The notes under the pieces are model-generated. The model ran no database searches. It saw nothing but the letters and a program-made list of their open reading frames with translations, and was not told the origin of the DNA. The position numbers were made by a program, and so were the translations under genes. Below, in pieces: positions 1 through 10,700 of a stretch of 64,000 nt of DNA (positions are counted from its first letter, which is position 1; each line of letters begins with the position of its first letter). The DNA is from Plantago major (Eukaryota; Streptophyta; Magnoliopsida; Lamiales; Plantaginaceae): the NCBI GenBank assembly GCA_026545765.1, contig CM048842.1, positions 72,529,871-72,593,870 on the forward strand, read 5' to 3'.

Positions 1-1626
1 CAGGTATATCAATATGATTTCATGTACACAACAATAGATCGATTGGTCAACAATGTCAAGAAGAGGAATATATGAATCATGATTTCATCATGAATGGACC
101 GAATAGAAGATTACAATTTTACGAATATGTACAAGGATACAACATCTGTCATGTCAGCATGATCAGAGTAGAAAGGAAAGATAATGTGGGGAAATATATA
201 TATGATAAAGGTGTAAGGGTAAAATTGGTCAATGAAAGATCCAAGGAATCCAAAGAAAGAGGACAATATGATCAATAGGACATGAAACATGATTGTTTAA
301 AATGAAAGTCATCACGGGAACAACTGGACAAGGAAATCATGGACATATAAATATCCAGAGAAACAATAGAAATTATGACATAATTAATCCAGACGAAAAG
401 AAGGGAATGATGAAACGGACAAGACATGAATATGATTGAGAACACTCGAAACAGAGAAAAATTGACTCAGGAACTGATTGTCAAATAAACAAGGGGTTAA
501 TGAGCAAGAAAATTATAGGTGGTACAAAATGAGAGGTTTCAAAGAGCGAGTAATGTGGATTTCAAAGAGTTGTGTGGGTTTCAAGTGAACTAAGATGATC
601 ATGAGTTGACCAATACAAGGTTTACAAGAATCAATAACAAAGGTCATAACAAACGAATGAGGAGATTAAATAAGTACAAGAACAAATGAATGGCTTTTTA
701 ATTGGGATATATGAAAGAAAGGCTGGTCAAATATCGAAACAATGGACAAGATTTAGGGCTAGCCTGGTAAACGATAATGGTACAAGGAGATCAGATCAAT
801 ACCAAGTGATTCAAGATATCAAGGTTAATTAAATAAGCGTAAACGAAAGGCCTTATGTATGATGAAGTATTGTATCAAGAGTAGTATCACACATTATCAA
901 TCAATAATACTTGCAAGAACAAGACAGAATAAATATCCATTTTCCCAGGGGCCAGATGCCCGAACGGTATAAAAGAGAATGCTAGAATCCTTACTCATGG
1001 CACCATATATTGCTTGATAAATCCAATCCTTTAAGTCAAGATGCTCTATAAAATCCCTGCAACGTCTCGTTAGCACGAACCAAAGTTATCCTTAGTCAGT
1101 CCGTGAGGCCTCTAACCTATACCAGGGGCACGATCACCGTCCTAAAATTATAACAATTGACCAATATACAAATTCACCGATCAAAATACGTACAAATAAT
1201 ATCCATACTATCACAAGGTCTAAATAATCGATATGCAATTATCATTAAAGATAAATTATCATAATTTAATGAAAATCAAACTAAGCGTATCAAATAAGGA
1301 GCATAAATTCGTCACCTTCGAACGGCCGTACGTGGACTTCGTGGAAAAACATTTCTATGTATTCTTAGTTAAGTCCTAAACATAGGCTGAGTTTGGTGTG
1401 TAAGGATTTTGTGTGTATTTGGGAGTTTTAGTGCGATCCTTTGTGTGAAATATGTGAAAAATGTTTGTCTGTGTAAGTGAGTGATAATGAAGTAATGAAC
1501 AAACATATATATAACCGCGAGATCGGCAATGACTCACAAGGAAGAATGATACGTGTGAGAAAATCATAATGAATGGATTAGAACTAACAAATTTGTTGTA
1601 GCTTATATGTAAGCTGAGGTGGAATT
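1..1626. other. AT-rich non-coding stretch, no recognised gene
   Basis: I see no convincing gene here. Reading frames are short (the longest is 68 codons at 72-278) and match no family I know. Around 960-1140 there is a GC-richer patch with a TATA-like string near 970 and, on the - strand, a promoter-like stretch that resembles an LTR. No partner repeat or target duplication could be found inside the window, so calling it an old LTR fragment would be a guess. Confidence 0.5.
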
Positions 1627-1634
1627 CTGATCAC

Positions 1635-2046
1635 TAGTGTTGTTATGCGAGTCGAGCCTTATTGAGGGCTCGGCTCGGTAAGGCTCGACTCGGCTCGGTT
1701 CGATAAGCTATTTCGAGCCGAGCCGAGCCTGACTTTATACTCGTTTTATTATCGAGTCGAGTTCGGCTCGGCTCGATAAAGCTCGTTAAGAGTAATTATT
1801 TTAATAAATTTATATTTTTTTATACATATTTTTAATAGTTTTATAGATAAGGCTCGATAAGGCTCATTAATTCTCGTAATTTTTCGAGTTCGAGCCGAGC
1901 TCGAGCTCGTTACATGTTACTCGAACTCGAGCTCGAGCGCTTTTTTTTACTCGTTTTGTTAACGAGCCGAGCTCGGGCTCGGCTCGGTTGAGCTCGAGCT
2001 CGAGTCGAGAATCACAATACTCGGCTCGGCTCGTTTAACACCACTA
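1635..2046. mobile_element. non-autonomous hAT-like element (412 bp)
   Basis: The ends are imperfect inverted repeats of about 24 bp. The left end begins TAGTGTTGTTATGCGAG and the reverse complement of the right end begins TAGTGGTGTTAAACGAG. They are flanked by 8-bp direct repeats, CTGATCAC at 1627-1634 and CTGATGAC at 2047-2054, with one mismatch. An 8-bp target duplication and TAGTG-type ends fit hAT. Both subterminal zones are packed with GGCTCGGCTCG and CGAGCTCGAGC motifs in both orientations, which could form strong hairpins. There is no coding capacity. hAT assignment rests on end sequence and duplication length only. Confidence 0.75.
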
Positions 2047-2661
2047 CTGATGACTAATGCAGATGGATTTGCGACAAGTGGGTGTAGTGTGGTGATTGGC
2101 AAGTGATTCTTGCAGATATGTAAATGTAGTTATATTATTATTTTAATCTTAAAATTATTTGCACCAGCTTACTTATTTCGGTTTTCACAAATACATTCTA
2201 AAAATCAAAGAGGTCCAATAATCAAATAATATAAATTCGTGTTGTTCATATAAAGGTGTCCATTCTTTCATAGGCCGTCATTTAGATATAAAACGGTTTA
2301 AATCAAAACTATAAACAAGCCGGCCCTAAAATTATTATATATAGAATAACGATAACAATTAAAGTTCAAAAACTAAATATGCAAAATAACAATACTAGAA
2401 AATGACAATTATTATAATTACGCTTTTAGAATTTATTATTTATTTATCTAAAGTGGTTACTGCAAGTGGGGCATTACAAGATATATAATAAAGTATGAAA
2501 GGGTGTGAATAAAGTAAGAGGATGATTTTCCATTAAAGAGATCATAAGTTAAAATTGAGACGTCCCAAAATGAAATGCGGAAAGTTGAATTTGAGATGGA
2601 GTGAGTATAATTTAAGTTGAGTTTTGAAGTTTTATATTTGATATTACAGTTTTGAAGTAAG

Positions 2662-2766
<105 letters not shown>

Positions 2767-2935
2767 TATATATGTATATATATGACATATTACTAAAATA
2801 GAATCTGTCAGTATTAAGATATTTCTCAATACATAATTATTAGTACAAAACAGCCTAGAGGCGCCATTTCTTTCGGCTTAGAGAGGCAAACAATACCTTC
2901 ATATGTCTATCGGAATATATTAATACACACATATA

Positions 2936-2968
2936 TGTGTGTGTGTGCGCGCGCGCGCGCGTGCGTGG
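2936..2968. repeat. compound (TG)n(CG)n microsatellite
   Basis: An alternating purine-pyrimidine run of TG units passing into CG units. This composition can adopt Z-DNA. It lies about 270 bp upstream of the LOR start codon; a regulatory role is not shown. Confidence 0.85.
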
Positions 2969-3182
2969 TTTAATATGATGTTTGGATTTTGGAGTTGATG
3001 AATAACAAATCAATTCGAGCAGTATTGTGTAGAATAGTCAATAGAGAAACAAACATAAAAAGAAATGATAAAATTGAGTTCAATTTGAGAAATTGAACTC
3101 GAGTTTAAAGCCAAACACGGCGTGAAAGAAAAATACACCAACGTAAGGTGACAAAAAGGCAGGAAGTTAGATATCTTTTGCC

Positions 3183-3190
3183 TATAAATA
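3183..3190 (+). promoter_or_regulatory. probable TATA box of the LOR gene
   Basis: TATAAATA lies 53 nt upstream of the ATG at 3243. That predicts a transcription start near 3215-3220 and a very short leader. Inferred from position and consensus only. Confidence 0.55.
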
Positions 3191-3242
3191 TCCAAGTCAT
3201 CGTAATGTTAAAAAACTTTGCTCAAAAACAACAAACATAGAC

Positions 3243-4520
3243 ATGTTTTTCTTAAGAACCACGTCAAAGATAGTTCACCATTATCATCGTGACGAGGAAC
3301 AGAAAGAGCACAACAACTGCACAACTAATCCTAGTACTCATGATCATCATCAAGAAACAACGACCTGTAGTACATCATTGACAGTTTGGAGGAAATCGCT
3401 TCTTTTTAACTGCAAAGGTTTCGCCGTGTTTGGCCCTGATGGCAGCCTGGCCTACAGGGTCGATAACTACCGCAGCCGGCCTGGTCATATCGTACTCATG
3501 GACGGCACAGGCGAGCCGATTTTCACTTTATGTCGCCGAAAGGTACATTTTTAGTCAAAAACCAAAGTTTTGTGTTTTTCTTCTTATCGATCACAAGCAA
3601 TAAGGCATATATATGACTCATATGACTTGTGTTGCTACTTAAAAACATCCCGTTTGATTAATCCTTAACATTACCGAGTTGAGACTTGAGACTTGAGAAC
3701 TCTTAATTTTGAATAGCAAAAGCTGGCAGCCTACTGTTTCGAAAAATCAAAGTACTTTACGACAATTGGTAGAAAATACAGTTTGATTTGTCATTTAAGA
3801 AAAGAAAAAGGAAAACAGCTCCCATTTCAGTGTGCTTATTTGAAACTACTATAGATAAAGAAATATTTTCAAACGCTCACCCGATTGGTTAGAACTTAAA
3901 CGATTCGAAAGCTTGGTTGACGAATGAAGATCTCGTCAATGGGATGGGATGTTTATTTTTGAATTATTTATACAGTGACAACATTGTGATATATACTACT
4001 ATTATATGTAAGTGGTTGAATTAGATTTAGTACATGATCGCTAGTGTAGTACTAGTATTTATTAATTTTGGGCTTCATGGCTGATTGGCAGAAGCTGGGG
4101 CTAGTGAACAACTACTGGCTAGTATACGAAGGAGAAATCGAAAGAGTATCGTGCACCAACACCATCAACAAGATGCCGATTCTTTGGGCTAGGAAAAAAC
4201 TAAACATATGTACACGAGCAAAACTCGACGTGCTTGCTTATGTTTACGGTGTGACTGGAGGAAAGTCACTTGTTCCAAGTATATATCGCGGAATGTTTGG
4301 TCATAGGGGTTATAAGTACGTTGTAGAAGGCTCGTATACTCACCAGTCGTGCAAGATTCTGGATGAGTCGAAAAGTGTTGTTGCGGAGGTGAAGAAGAAA
4401 GAGGCAATAGCAGGAGGTGTGTCTTTCGGTTCAGATGTTTTTCATTTGGTTGTTAAGCCTGGAATACAGTCCAATGTAGCTATGGCTGTTGTATTATTAC
4501 TTGATCGAATGTTCTGCTAG
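3243..4520 (+). CDS. LURP-one-related (LOR) protein, two exons
   Basis: Exons 3243-3542 and 4092-4520 join in phase 0 to give 242 residues. The donor is AAG|GTACAT and the acceptor TTGGCAG|AAG, and the join restores the family motif RRKKLGL. After a hydrophilic His- and Thr-rich leader (about residues 12-45), the LOR/Tubby-like-C-fold domain runs from LTVWRKSLLFNCKGF to the C-terminus. Recognisable landmarks are VDNY, IVLMDGTGEP, YVVEGSY, AEVKKKEA, FGSDVFHLVV and a closing hydrophobic helix. LOR proteins share the tubby/scramblase beta-barrel fold. Some act in defence against oomycetes (LURP1), but the role of most members is unknown. Length is slightly above the usual 190-220 residues because of the leader. 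The intron is 549 nt. The gene looks intact. Confidence 0.88.
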
Positions 4521-4587
4521 CTGGCTTGCTTGTTGCAAAATCATGTTAGTAGCTAGAGTTTGTCCAATTAAAGGCTGTTTGATGTCC

Positions 4588-4595
4588 AAAAAAAA
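4588..4595 (-). terminator. Pol III terminator of tRNA-Ala
   Basis: Eight consecutive A on the + strand read as T8 on the - strand, 22 nt past the 3' end of the tRNA gene. This is a standard RNA polymerase III stop signal. Confidence 0.8.
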
Positions 4596-4617
4596 GTTTC
4601 AAAAGTATTGTTAAATT

Positions 4618-4690
4618 TGGAGATGCGGGGTATCGATCCCCGTGCCTCTCGCATGCTAAGCGAGCGCTCTACCATCTGAGCTACATCCCC
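4618..4690 (-). tRNA. tRNA-Ala (anticodon AGC)
   Basis: The 73-nt - strand sequence folds into a complete cloverleaf. It has a 7-bp acceptor stem (GGGGATG/CATCTCC with one G-U), a D arm with GCTC/GAGC, an anticodon stem CTCGC/GCGAG around loop TTAGCAT, and a T arm CGGGG/CCCCG with the GATCGATAC B-box region. The discriminator base is A. There is no intron and no encoded CCA. The G-U at the third acceptor pair is the alanine identity position (G3-U70). It matches the standard plant nuclear tRNA-Ala(AGC). A T8 terminator follows. Confidence 0.97.
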
Positions 4691-5160
4691 ATTATTAAAG
4701 GGTGTTCAGCAATCATACCTAATCATGGTCATATTTCCAAAACCGACAAAAATCACAAGTGCGACTAGGATTTTTAGCCCACCAAAAATAAATGAGCATG
4801 TGTATACACCATAATCAAACCGTATAATATACTTGTGTGAAAATTATTGTTGTTTATATATATTGAAAAAGAACACAACATAATTCTGAATTGAAGTATA
4901 ATATTTTTACATATTTAACCTAAGTAGAATAAATTTTTTATTTTCAATTATGAGTTGATTAATAATTTTACACGAGAGTTGATAAAGTGTGTGGTTTTTA
5001 ACTTCATAATACATTTAAAGTACGTATATTATTGAGAAAGAACTATATAATGTAACTAGAACTTACGTACGTAACACGTTACGCGTGTTCCACGTTATAT
5101 GTTAACTTTTTTTTCTATTTATTTAATTTCATTTTGAATTTGGAAATACAATGACAGTTT
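4691..5160. other. AT-rich spacer
   Basis: Non-coding spacer between tRNA-Ala and the Mutator-like element. I see no ORF, repeat or transposon end in it. Confidence 0.5.
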
Positions 5161-5739
5161 TAAACATAAGAGAAAATTTTGTTTTACACTTAAACCTTTT
5201 GGCTCACTTTGAGTTTGCACTAAAACCTTTATTTTTTTACACTTTGCACCAAAAACGTTTAAAAAAAAATCGTTGTAACACAAAGGTTGTATGAAAATTT
5301 GCTCAATTTTACTCTTAATTGATGGTATTATATTCCCCCTTCATTATTCTGTGTTTTTATTATTAATTTCTTCAACAGCATAGCACATGGATGACAATAA
5401 TGAGATTGAAGTCTCCTTTGGGGTTCATGCTTGCATTTGTACTTGTTTTCATGCTTTTTTTTTAATCCTTACTCATGTATGATTGATCTCAGTGATGTTC
5501 ACAAGAAATAGTGGCATTGAACACAAGAAACGTCCATGGGCAGCAGTGTTCACATAGGTATCTTCTTGGATGTTTCTTTTTGTTCAATGCCACTATTTCT
5601 TGTGAACATCACTGAGATCAATCACATGTAAGAAATTAATAATAAAACCACAGAAAAATGAAATGGGAATATAATACCATCAATTAAGAGTAAAATTGAG
5701 CAAATGTTCATACAACCTTTGTGTTACGGTGAAAGTTTT

Positions 5740-7402
5740 TATTGGTCCAGATAACGGCAAAATAAAAGACTAGAGGGGGGGGGGGGGTGAATAGTCTTTT
5801 AAAACTTTTGTCGATAACAAATGTTTCTCAGATATCTGAATAGATATCTGATACTTAGAATCAGAGTGCGGAAGACTTAATAAAGATAAGTGTAGAAACA
5901 GTTAATAAGTGTGTGTGTGTTGCTGAAGTATAAATACAGAAACGTAAATGACACAGCAAGTATAGTGGTATCTGGAGGTGGCGTAATACTCCAACTAATC
6001 CACTTCGGTCTATCAGAGACCTAGAATTCACTAGAACAGATAATTGAGATAATCTTACAATAATCCTATTCTAAGATTCTGAACAATTGGTTCCCAACCA
6101 AATGTTCCCCCTGAGTTGTTCCCTAGCTTCTTCAGCCAAGTACTTCCTATACTCAGAAACCTTTGAGTTATTCCTTAGTTTTCCAAATCAAGTACTTCCT
6201 ATACTCCGGTAACCTTGGAGTTATTCCCTGATTTTTCAAACTAAGTACTTCCTGTACTCTACGCCGGTTTTGGTGTTAGTTTCGGTTTGAGTTGTCAGAT
6301 GAGCGTCTTAATAACTTTTCAGTTATTCAGATAGCTCTGTGAACTAAGTTACTTAATACACTTTACAGCGTATGGTATCTTGTTCGATTTCTTGACCTGA
6401 GTCTTATGATATCTGTTCAAGAGAATGAATCTCAGATAGTTGTTCTTTTGATTCAACTCCTTCACAGATAGCTTTGCTTGTTTAGGATCAGGACACTTAG
6501 AACTTCAGTGTTTACTCAAGATCAAAAGCTTTAGTCGCAACAGAAAGCTTTAATAATAAGTAAGAAGCTTTGAGAGAGAGTAAGATCAGAGATCGTATGT
6601 TTCAGCGTATTCAGTGTTCTGAGTTGTGTTCCGTGTGTTCTCTCAAGTTGTCTAAGTGTTGATATTTATAGATGAATTTGAGTGCCGTTTGAATAGTATC
6701 CGTTAGGCTCAAATTCAAACTATCGATATCTGTGTATAGTACTGTAGCAGGTTTTGTCTTCTTCTCAGAAGTTGCCGTTGCTTTTATTCATACATCTCTG
6801 TCCGTGCATTAAATGCTTTGTACTATACTTTTTGTCCTGTAGTGTCAACGGAACTATGCTTTGTATCAGAAACCAGTGTTATCTGATTCTTTGCACGTCC
6901 TTATCTTCATTCTTCAGATACCACTTGTTATTCATTGAAACAACTTTGTTTTCAATATATGTTTCTTTTTCAGAAATGTGGTTAATGCTCAAGGTATCTG
7001 AGAATAGATATCCGTGGACACTTTCCTTGTTTTCAGATATGTATCTCATTTCTCAGATATCTCTTGTGACACAGTTTGTTTGAAACTGTTCGTGTCTACA
7101 AGATATCTGGCTAAGATATATGAATAACAGATTCAGTAATCTTGTGCAGTTTTCTTCAAATCTTCAAATGTTGTTGAGCTTTCTGCTTGGATGTCTTCTT
7201 CTTGGTCTTCTCTTCATAAAATAAAAATTACATTTTGAGACCTAACATCCTATACAAGATTAGCTAGACTATCATACTTAGTGAGTTTCCTCTTTTACAA
7301 TGTTCAAGTGAACCAAGAGTACTAATCACCTTTCTGAGACTAAGATAAGTCATCATGTTGCTGAACAAAATCTAAACAGATATTCTAACAAAATATCTAA
7401 CA
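5740..7402 (-). repeat. copia LTR (3' LTR of the - strand element)
   Basis: 1663 bp. It begins TATTGGTCC on the + strand, where its partner begins TGTTGGTCC, so the terminal TG/CA has one substitution. It ends ATATCTAACA. It contains a G13 run near 5775 and many copies or near-copies of the palindrome CAGATATCTG. Confidence 0.93.
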
Positions 7403-7417
7403 AATTTCCCCCATTTT
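7403..7417 (-). promoter_or_regulatory. copia polypurine tract
   Basis: On the - strand AAAATGGGGGAAATT directly abuts the LTR start TGTTAGATATT. This is the expected place and composition for the plus-strand primer of reverse transcription. Confidence 0.85.
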
Positions 7418-7787
7418 GATCAGTCAACGATGACTATCTTCCCTATTACAAATCTGGATGAGGAAACAATCCACCACTTAATCATTTCTTGAGATCTTTC
7501 AAATCATATAATTAAGTGCAGAAAGTAGACATCAACCAAATCACAAGGTGTGATCTTTGCTGACAAGTTATCTTTTATAGAATACTATCTGAGAGTAAGT
7601 TCTTCAGATAAGTCGCAACTTAAGATTACAGATAACTTTAATACATGATATAGTTAAGCTCGATCGCAAAAATACAAAAACTACATAGTAAATTAGGACA
7701 ACAGGAGTAACCAAGCTCCAAGTAAACATCCTAAAGAACTAGTCTTCAAGTCTTCAATCTTCAAGTCTTCAACAAAATTTCTATGGA

Positions 7788-10700
7788 TCAGTCTGCAAAT
7801 TTCCTATCTCCAAACCTTTTGATGTCATCAGAATAATCATAGAGAAGAGTTCTGACAAGCATCTCTGTGTCTCTGGCAAATCCACAGACTTCTTTGTAGG
7901 TTTTGGTAGGATTTTTCTTGGCAAAATGCTTGACCCATAGGTACTTTCCCCACTTCCAGGCATGCTCTATTCTGATATCTGAAAGCTTGAAGTATTCATA
8001 GATAATCTTCAGATATCTGATATCACCCTTGTATTGATCTTCTGTCAGATAGAACGACTTATAGGGTTCCACAGCAAGTCTTGGTCTTGTGCCTGTTCCT
8101 GTGATATTCAGAATCTTGTGCACATCATCTGGCTTTCCATATGGACAATCATCAGAGAGGTCCTTCTTCATAGCTTCAGTTCTCTTGACAACTTCAAAAT
8201 CCAACCATGCTTTGACGTGATTGGTGTTGGTCAAGGTAGGTTTATTCTTTCTCCATGCCATAAGCTATTTGAGGATTGGTTCTGGAAATCTTGAATTCAC
8301 CAATAGATGCTTAAGTTCCAGAATCCAATAGCCATTTTTCTGATTGATGCACCTGTAGACAGAGGAATCATTGTCATACTTCACATACTCAATTTTGGCT
8401 TCTTCTGGCCTGAGTGGAAGTTGACTTTGTCTTTGTTCGACTCTCGATCATTTCCTTTTCTGTCTTGAATTCTCTTTGGGGTTGTTGCTTGAAGAACTAC
8501 CACCCTGGATAGACTTGGTATTTCCAGAGGGTGTTTTAGCTGCTTGTGGCTTTGCAGCTATGGGCTCAGTTAGGCTTTCAAGTTTCCTTTTTCTGTGAAG
8601 AGGAGCTTCATCTTCATCAGTCTCTTCATCATCTTCATCAAGATCAATTCTTGTGAGATCTTTGCAGCCTTCTTCATTGCCCTGGGACTTGATTTGACCT
8701 TCTTCTTCTTCTTCATAAGATTCATCAATCCCTCTAACTTGTCTTCTCCTTGGAGCCTTGGTACTCCTTGAAGGTTTCTGTGCCATGGCCCTTGTTACCA
8801 TTTTGGTTCCTTCAGTAGGTCTCTGGGAAGCAACTTCGCTTGAGGAGGATTCATTGATTTTGAGTGGTGGCTGGGAAGTTTTTCTTCTTCCTTTCTGAGC
8901 CGCACCAGCTCCAGATTTCTTCTTGTTTTCATCTCCTTCTTCCCATTCCCCCTGACTTTGAGGTCCAGATTTGTACTTTCTTTCCCCCTTAGTCATTGTT
9001 GGCTGACTCAATCTCATAAAGGAATCTGAGAGAGAGTCAAAATGCCCTTGTAAATAGTTGTAGGCAGTGACCAACTTCTGAAGTTCGGCTTTGAGTTCCT
9101 GATTTTGCTTGATAAGTCCATTGTCCTTACCAGTGAGCTCTGCCAATGGGCCTAGGATGGCATCTGCTTTTCCAGCAGTGTAACTTGCCTCTTGAAAAGC
9201 TTTTTCAGCTAAAGACACATCATCGTCCCTTATCATTCCCAGATCTTTCTGAGCAATAACCATGCTAGTAGTTCTCGGTGATGAGCTCGGTGAACTTTCT
9301 CATTCGAGAGGGGTGAGGATTACTTCCTTGTTACGTGAAGACATCTCCTTATTGAGCAGCAAGATTGCTTGGTACTGCTCATGTATTCATGGGAGTGGAC
9401 GTTTGGCAGTTTGTTGAAGATTGTAGGAGCAATCAACTTTCTTTTCAAGTGAGAAACCGCTAAATGTTCATGTCGGTGCTCTGCCAAAGTCTTGTCTTCT
9501 TCATCATCTGAGTGATTATCGATGATCTTCATCCTCTTGGACATTTTCATCAATCGTATCAAGTCCAAAACCATCTCGTAGATTGGTTTCTTTCCTTTCG
9601 GGAGGAGGATGGTACTTCTTTGAAGATGATGCACCTTAGCATCATGCTTGACTTGGATACTTGTTAAGATCGGTATTTGTCGTTTAGCATTATGACATCC
9701 TTTAGTTCTTCAACCGCAGTAAGCATTGATTTCTTTGAGGTATTGATCTTCTAGTTGATCAAGCTTTTCTCCGGATTGAGCTATTTGATCTTCGATTGAA
9801 GATGTAGTTGTTGTTCTTCTTCCAACGGTTATGCGAGTTGAGCACTGCAGTGCGAGTGTTTAATATTTTCGATTGATTTCCTCGAGAGCTCAACTACTTG
9901 TTACGTAGTAGCTGCGTGTTGGTTAGAAGATGGATGAGTAGATTTCGAGGTGATGAAGCGAGATTTCTGAAGTCTTCTCGGTTGCTTTTCATGATTGAGG
10001 CAATGTTTTTCTGTGAAATTCCTCCGGTCCCTGGTGCAGGGGCATTATCATCATCCCTTTTGTCATTATCATCCTTTTGGTGATGGTCAGTGGGAGGTTC
10101 ATCAAAGTAATTTTCATCCATTTCTTCCTCCTCATCATCTTCAGATACAAGATTGATCACTTCCGGGTTAGTGATCTTCTGCCCATTAACTTCTTCTTGT
10201 TCAGAAGGTATGAATTGCAGTGCGGGAAGGGCGGCTTGAATGCCATCTGTAATCTTGTCGACCATCACTTCAAAGGCATGTATCAAACTATCGCCACTTC
10301 TCTGGAAAAGTCCTTGTGTAGTAGAATCATGTTGAATGTTGTTCGTAGGAACATTTCTTGGACATACGTTTCCAGGTCAAGAGCTCGTGCTCGTCTGGTT
10401 GGTTGATCAGTTATTCTCAATATTTCAGAGAGATCAGAGCACCTTAACTTCTGCCATTTCTTGAAGCATTGAATATGCTTTGGCAGGGTGTGAACTTTGA
10501 AGAAGTGTAGTAGGTCCCTTGTTTCTTCAATGGGAACCTGCTTTGCATCTGTTGAGCTGAAAGAAAGAGTTTTGAGTGAGTTTCAAAACTTTTGTAGATA
10601 CCGAGTAGAAGTGTAGTTTAGTTTCGAGTTACAGTATGAACATCGGGCTCGGATACTTGTTCTCTGAGACGATTGGTGTCTCAGATATCTTGTTGTGAGG

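Noticed and set aside
6754-7083. A 109-codon + strand frame kept in both copia LTRs (also 20245-20574)
   Set aside because: It is antisense to the element and shared only because the LTRs are near-identical. It resembles no family and is Cys/Leu/Ser-rich as expected from pyrimidine-rich DNA.
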